NCBI GenBank assembly: GCA_014896635.1
Contig: JADBKA010000236.1
Coordinates: 1-7,357, forward strand
Direction of reading: 5' to 3'
Source: Ktedonobacteraceae bacterium
Lineage (GTDB): Bacteria > Chloroflexota > Ktedonobacteria > Ktedonobacterales > Ktedonobacteraceae
Length of the DNA stretch: 7,357 bases
Shown here piece after piece: positions 4,631 through 7,357 of this stretch. The translations under genes were made by a program, and so were the position numbers. A model generated the notes under the pieces. It saw only the letters and a list, made by a program, of their open reading frames with translations. It did no database searches and was not told where the DNA came from. The stretch's first letter is position 1; the number at the start of each line of letters is the position of its first letter.

Positions 4631-6550
4631 ATGATTGGGCAACGACTGGGCAACTACAGTGTGACCCAGTTTCTGGGGAAGGAAAGCAGTGCTGATGTAT
4701 ACCTGGGCAAGCACATTCGTCTGGAAACTCTGGCCACTATCAAAGTGCTGCATGCGCGGCTGACCGGTGAGGAAGCGATGGTACGTTTCCGCCAGCAGGC
4801 ACAGGCGGTCGCACAATTGAACCATCCTAACATTGTACGGTTACTGGAATTCGGTATCGAGAACGCGGTTCCTTTTCTGATTATGGACTATGTGCCGGCC
4901 AGTGCGCTACGCCAGCGTCACCCCCGGGGCCAGCGCCTGCCTTTGCCCCTGATTGCTGACTATGTGCGGCAGGCGACGGCAGCCCTGCGCTATGCGCATG
5001 AACATGGAGTGGTACACGGCAGCGTCCAGCCAGAATACCTGCTGCTGAGTGAGCGGGGGGAAGTTCTGCTCAGTAACTTCGCTATTGCTACGCTGGCCCA
5101 GAGCGAGCAGCCGGGTGGCAGTCTGCCCGGACCCGGTGCGCAAACAACGTATCTGGCGCCAGAGCAACTCCAGGGCCAGTCACTGCCGGCAAGTGACCAG
5201 TACGCGCTCGCAGTCGTGGTCTACGAATGGCTCAGTGGGCATCCTCCTTTTGAAGGGACAGCCGACGTGGTAGCAGCAGCGCATAAGACGGCGCAACCGC
5301 CATCTCTGAGCGCGGAGTTGCCCGGTCTGCCGCTCGCCGTCGAACAGGTCGTGATGACGGCCCTCTCCAAAGCTATCGGCAATCGCTTTGCCAGCATCCA
5401 GGCATTCGCGCGCGCTTTCGAGCAAGCCACCGGCGCCGCCCCCCTGCCAGCGTCGCGGCCATCTGGTGTCGTATCGCCGACGCCAGTCCTGCCTGTCATG
5501 CCCGCCCCCACGCCATCTGCACCCACACCCTTCCCCCCCGGAGCTTTCCCTCCTCCTGGCAGCGGCCCCGCCTTCCCACCGCCACAGCAGCAGAGCCAGT
5601 GGGCCAGCCAGCCGGGCATACCCGGACCCGGCATACCGCCCGGCCAGCCCCCCGGCAAGCCGCCTGCTCAGAAAACACAAACCTGGCGTATTGCGATACT
5701 GGCTGCACTGGCTGTCATCCTGATCGTCTCCAGCGTGATCGCTGTCACCGCTTACCGTAACCATGTGGACCAGGTGAACAGCGATAGCACTGCCACAGCA
5801 GAGGTTGGACACATCAATGCTACCTTTGCTGCCCAGACAACGGGAACTGCCCAGGCACAGAGCCAGGCCACAGGACAGGTAGCCAGCGCCGCTACGGCGA
5901 CAGCAGCAGCGAAAGCTCAGGCTACAGCCAGCGCGGTTGCCGCCAATCCATATCCCCCCTACTTCCCCGGCAAGGGGACCCTGGCCCTCTATGATCCGCT
6001 GCGCCAACAGCAAGACTACTGGCGTGTGGGCGCTAACGATACATTTGGCGGCCTGTGCCAGTATACCAATAACGCCTATCACATCATTCAATCAAAGACT
6101 CAAAAAACGTATATCTGCTATCCTGGTGACAGGCATGGCAATACCCCCACATTTAAAGATTTCGCCTTCGAGGTACAGATGACCGTCGTGAAAGGTGACT
6201 GTGGCGGCATGGAATTTCGGGCCGACAGTGGCGGGAAAGCGTATCTCTATGTTGTTTGCCAGGATAGAACTTACGGATTATGGAAATATGTTGATACCAG
6301 CGGACAGAAAGCTTCGCTCTTCCAGACACCCAGCATTGATAACTCTTCAATCCGCGCTGGACTCAATCAGCTAAACAAGATAGCTGTCGTGGTCAAAGGT
6401 AGTAATATTAAACTCTTTGTGAATAATCAACAGATCGCCGAAGTTCAGGATCCCAGCTATTCAACAGGTGCCCTGGGACTGTTGGCCTGGTCTGACAGGC
6501 AGCCTACCGATGTGGTCTATAGCGATGCAAAAATATGGACGCTAAGGTGA
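4631..6550 (+). CDS. Transmembrane Ser/Thr kinase-like receptor, predicted pseudokinase
   Basis: 639 aa from the ATG after AAGGAGG. A cytosolic Hanks-type kinase fold (about 9-268) is followed by a Pro/Gly-rich linker (270-347), one membrane helix (about 352-374), an Ala/Thr/Gln-rich stalk (about 385-438) and an outside domain (about 448-638). The fold is clear: ATIK with Lys38, LNHPNIVRLLEFG (63-75), LAPEQ (175-179) and SDQYALAVVVYEWLSGHPPF (188-207) with Asp189. Catalytic residues are lost: HRD is HGS (129-131), the following Lys and Asn are Gln133 and Tyr136, DFG is NFA (149-151), the alpha-C Glu is Gln56, and the glycine loop is GKESSA (16-21). Phosphotransfer is therefore unlikely; binding, scaffolding or signalling by conformation is more plausible. 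The outside domain looks like a concanavalin/LamG-type or DUF1080-like jelly roll (FAFEVQMTVV, KAYLYVVC, KIAVVVKGSNIKLFVNNQ) with cysteines at 476, 496, 524 and 543. The ligand is unknown. Confidence 0.9.
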   Translation: MIGQRLGNYSVTQFLGKESSADVYLGKHIRLETLATIKVLHARLTGEEAMVRFRQQAQAVAQLNHPNIVRLLEFGIENAVPFLIMDYVPASALRQRHPRGQRLPLPLIADYVRQATAALRYAHEHGVVHGSVQPEYLLLSERGEVLLSNFAIATLAQSEQPGGSLPGPGAQTTYLAPEQLQGQSLPASDQYALAVVVYEWLSGHPPFEGTADVVAAAHKTAQPPSLSAELPGLPLAVEQVVMTALSKAIGNRFASIQAFARAFEQATGAAPLPASRPSGVVSPTPVLPVMPAPTPSAPTPFPPGAFPPPGSGPAFPPPQQQSQWASQPGIPGPGIPPGQPPGKPPAQKTQTWRIAILAALAVILIVSSVIAVTAYRNHVDQVNSDSTATAEVGHINATFAAQTTGTAQAQSQATGQVASAATATAAAKAQATASAVAANPYPPYFPGKGTLALYDPLRQQQDYWRVGANDTFGGLCQYTNNAYHIIQSKTQKTYICYPGDRHGNTPTFKDFAFEVQMTVVKGDCGGMEFRADSGGKAYLYVVCQDRTYGLWKYVDTSGQKASLFQTPSIDNSSIRAGLNQLNKIAVVVKGSNIKLFVNNQQIAEVQDPSYSTGALGLLAWSDRQPTDVVYSDAKIWTLR

Positions 6551-6562
6551 TCTCTTATCACC
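6546..6562 (+). terminator. Small hairpin over the pseudokinase stop codon
   Basis: GGTGAT (6546-6551) and ATCACC (6557-6562) form a perfect 6-bp stem with loop CTCTT, spanning the TGA stop (6548-6550). No T-run follows, so if it terminates transcription it is weak or factor-dependent. It is the only candidate end signal before recX. Confidence 0.25.
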
Positions 6563-6599
6563 ACTAAGACAACCAGGGCAGTGCAGGCGGGTCGCGTAA

Positions 6600-6608
6600 T
6601 GGTACAAT
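6600..6608 (+). promoter_or_regulatory. Extended -10 promoter giving a predicted leaderless recX mRNA
   Basis: TGGTACAAT is a TGn extension plus TACAAT (5/6, 6603-6608). The -10 ends 6 nt before the recX ATG (6615-6617), so a normal start distance of about 7 nt falls on the A of the ATG. No Shine-Dalgarno sequence lies between, which fits leaderless translation. Confidence 0.5.
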
Positions 6609-6614
6609 GTCACC

Positions 6615-7265
6615 ATGCGTATTACCGCCCTGCAACCACAGGCGAACAACGCCGAACGGGTCAATGTCTTCGTCGATGGGCAATTCCTGCTGGCAGTTCA
6701 TGCGCTGCTGATCTACGAGCTGGATCTGCAAGTCGAGCAGGAACTGACAGACGGGCAGTTAGCACGCCTGCGCTATGAAGAAGAGCTTCAGCAGGCTGTT
6801 GATCGCGCGCTGCGCTTCCTTGCCGTACGTCCGCGCAGCCGGGCCGAGGTACGCCGTTACCTGCACCGCAAAGGGACAACTGCCGAATTAATTGAGACGG
6901 CTATCGAGCGGCTTGAGCAACTCAAACTGCTCGACGACCGCGACTTTGCTTCGTTCTGGGTGGAGACACGCGAGCGCGCCAGCCCGCGCGGCGCGCTCGC
7001 GCTCAGGAACGAGTTGCGCCTGAAAGGGGTGCAGCGTGATGTTGTCGAGGAAGTGGTGAGCGATGAGCAGGACGATGAACGTGCTTTACAGGCTGCACGT
7101 AAAAAGGCCATAATGCTGACTGGCCAGCCCGGCATGGACTACGCCACCTTCCAGCGTCGCCTCGGTTCATTCTTGCGGAGACGCGGCTTCGGCTACAACA
7201 TCGCCTCGCGTACCGTCAGAACGCTCTGGAACGAACTGCGAGAAGAGGATGTAGATCCTTTGTAA
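6615..7265 (+). CDS. recX: Regulatory protein RecX
   Basis: 216 aa. RecX binds RecA filaments and modulates strand exchange and SOS output; cytosolic. The beta-like N-terminus MRITALQPQANNAERVNVFV with DGQF matches RecX proteins of Chloroflexota/Firmicutes type. Three-helix repeats follow: ALRFLAVRPRSRAEVRRYL (65-83), LKLLDDRDFASFWVETR (103-119), SPRGALALRNELRLKGV (123-139), and a C-terminal repeat RRLGSFLRRRGFGYNIASR (181-199). The length is within the usual range. The start is fixed by an in-frame TAA at 6597-6599 with no other start between, and by family homology beginning right at this Met. No ribosome site precedes it. recA is not in the window, and the pseudokinase upstream has no evident link to it. 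Confidence 0.9.
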   Translation: MRITALQPQANNAERVNVFVDGQFLLAVHALLIYELDLQVEQELTDGQLARLRYEEELQQAVDRALRFLAVRPRSRAEVRRYLHRKGTTAELIETAIERLEQLKLLDDRDFASFWVETRERASPRGALALRNELRLKGVQRDVVEEVVSDEQDDERALQAARKKAIMLTGQPGMDYATFQRRLGSFLRRRGFGYNIASRTVRTLWNELREEDVDPL

Positions 7266-7290
7266 AAGAATATAATATTCTTTTACAAAG
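7258..7290. terminator. Perfect 33-bp palindrome across the recX stop codon
   Basis: Positions 7258-7273 are the exact reverse complement of 7275-7290, with a single central A at 7274. In RNA this gives a stem of CTTTGTAAAAGAA with TTCTTTTACAAAG and an AT-rich loop. The right arm supplies the T-rich stretch (TTCTTTT) and the stem starts inside the last recX codons. It probably ends recX transcription and, being symmetrical, could work on both strands. The AT-rich stem is atypical of a terminator, so a protein-binding site is the alternative. Confidence 0.5.
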
Positions 7291-7293
7291 AAG

Positions 7294-7329
7294 AAAGGGA
7301 AAAAGAGTTTTGCGGGGGGACACCCCCCG
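7294..7329 (-). terminator. GC hairpin plus T-rich tract, terminator for minus-strand transcription entering from the right
   Basis: CGGGGGG (7313-7319) and CCCCCCG (7323-7329) form a perfect 7-bp all-GC stem with loop ACA. Read on the minus strand the hairpin is followed by CAAAACTCTTTTTCCCTTT, a usable U-rich tail. It would end a gene coming from beyond the right edge convergently with recX. That gene is not visible. Confidence 0.45.
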
Positions 7330-7357
7330 ACCCCCGCCAGGGGGCCATGCTGGCCCC
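7313..7357. repeat. Cluster of overlapping GC-rich hairpins, probable dispersed intergenic repeat, cut by the window edge
   Basis: Three small inverted repeats are packed in 45 bp: CGGGGGG/CCCCCCG (7313-7319 with 7323-7329), CCCCC/GGGGG (7331-7335 with 7340-7344) and GGGGCCA/TGGCCCC (7341-7347 with 7351-7357). The last two share G tracts and cannot both form. The element runs to the window end and may continue. Such GC hairpin strings between genes often belong to high-copy repeat families; only one copy is visible here, so the repeat status is inferred. Confidence 0.45.

Noticed and set aside
5555..5665. Direct repeats such as GGCATACC within the Pro-rich linker as a separate DNA element
   Set aside because: They are explained by the repetitive PGIP/PPG coding of the linker.
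5180..6091. 303-codon minus-strand frame opposite the receptor gene
   Set aside because: Its Gly/Arg/Cys-rich product mirrors the Pro- and Ala-rich linker and stalk on the other strand; no ribosome site or domain is seen, and the plus-strand gene is well supported.
1..7357. CRISPR array, tRNA/rRNA, insertion sequence or phage/defence module
   Set aside because: No regularly spaced repeats, tRNA-like cloverleaf, transposase or known defence domains were seen on either strand.

Overview
The window reads as ordinary chromosomal DNA from a GC-rich bacterium, most likely a Chloroflexota member of the Ktedonobacteria type. The main clue is the membrane protein at 4631-6550, with a kinase-like domain, a Pro-rich linker, one membrane helix, a long Ala/Thr/Gln stalk and a jelly-roll-like ectodomain, a layout common in that group. 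The Chloroflexota-like RecX N-terminus and the small cupin fit too. The placement rests on protein character only; there is no rRNA or other marker gene here.

Layout. Positions 1-603 (minus) hold the 5' part of a coiled-coil zinc-ribbon (DUF164/CdsZ-like) gene that runs off the left edge. It is divergent from a small cupin gene (843-1184, plus), with promoters for both in the 240-bp gap. Next are guaA (GMP synthase, 1358-3007) and, 6 bp downstream, a large Nudix hydrolase with an altered Nudix box (3014-3841), apparently one transcription unit. A stand-alone CheY-like receiver (3877-4287) has its own extended -10 promoter. After a 343-bp AT-rich gap comes the transmembrane kinase-like receptor (4631-6550). 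Its kinase fold is kept, but the HRD and DFG aspartates and the alpha-C glutamate are all replaced, so it is a predicted pseudokinase. recX (6615-7265) follows, with a -10 box placed so that its mRNA should be leaderless. The right end holds a perfect 33-bp palindrome over the recX stop codon and a cluster of very GC-rich hairpins that looks like a dispersed intergenic repeat and/or a terminator for a gene entering on the minus strand.

How the genes relate. guaA and the Nudix gene are plausibly co-transcribed in nucleotide metabolism and nucleotide clean-up. The receiver and the pseudokinase are signalling proteins with no partner in the window. RecX modulates RecA, which is not here. I see no tRNA, rRNA, CRISPR, transposase, phage gene or defence cassette. 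No clearly new multi-gene system is visible. The best leads are the pseudokinase receptor, the altered Nudix enzyme, the predicted leaderless recX and the GC-hairpin element at the right edge.
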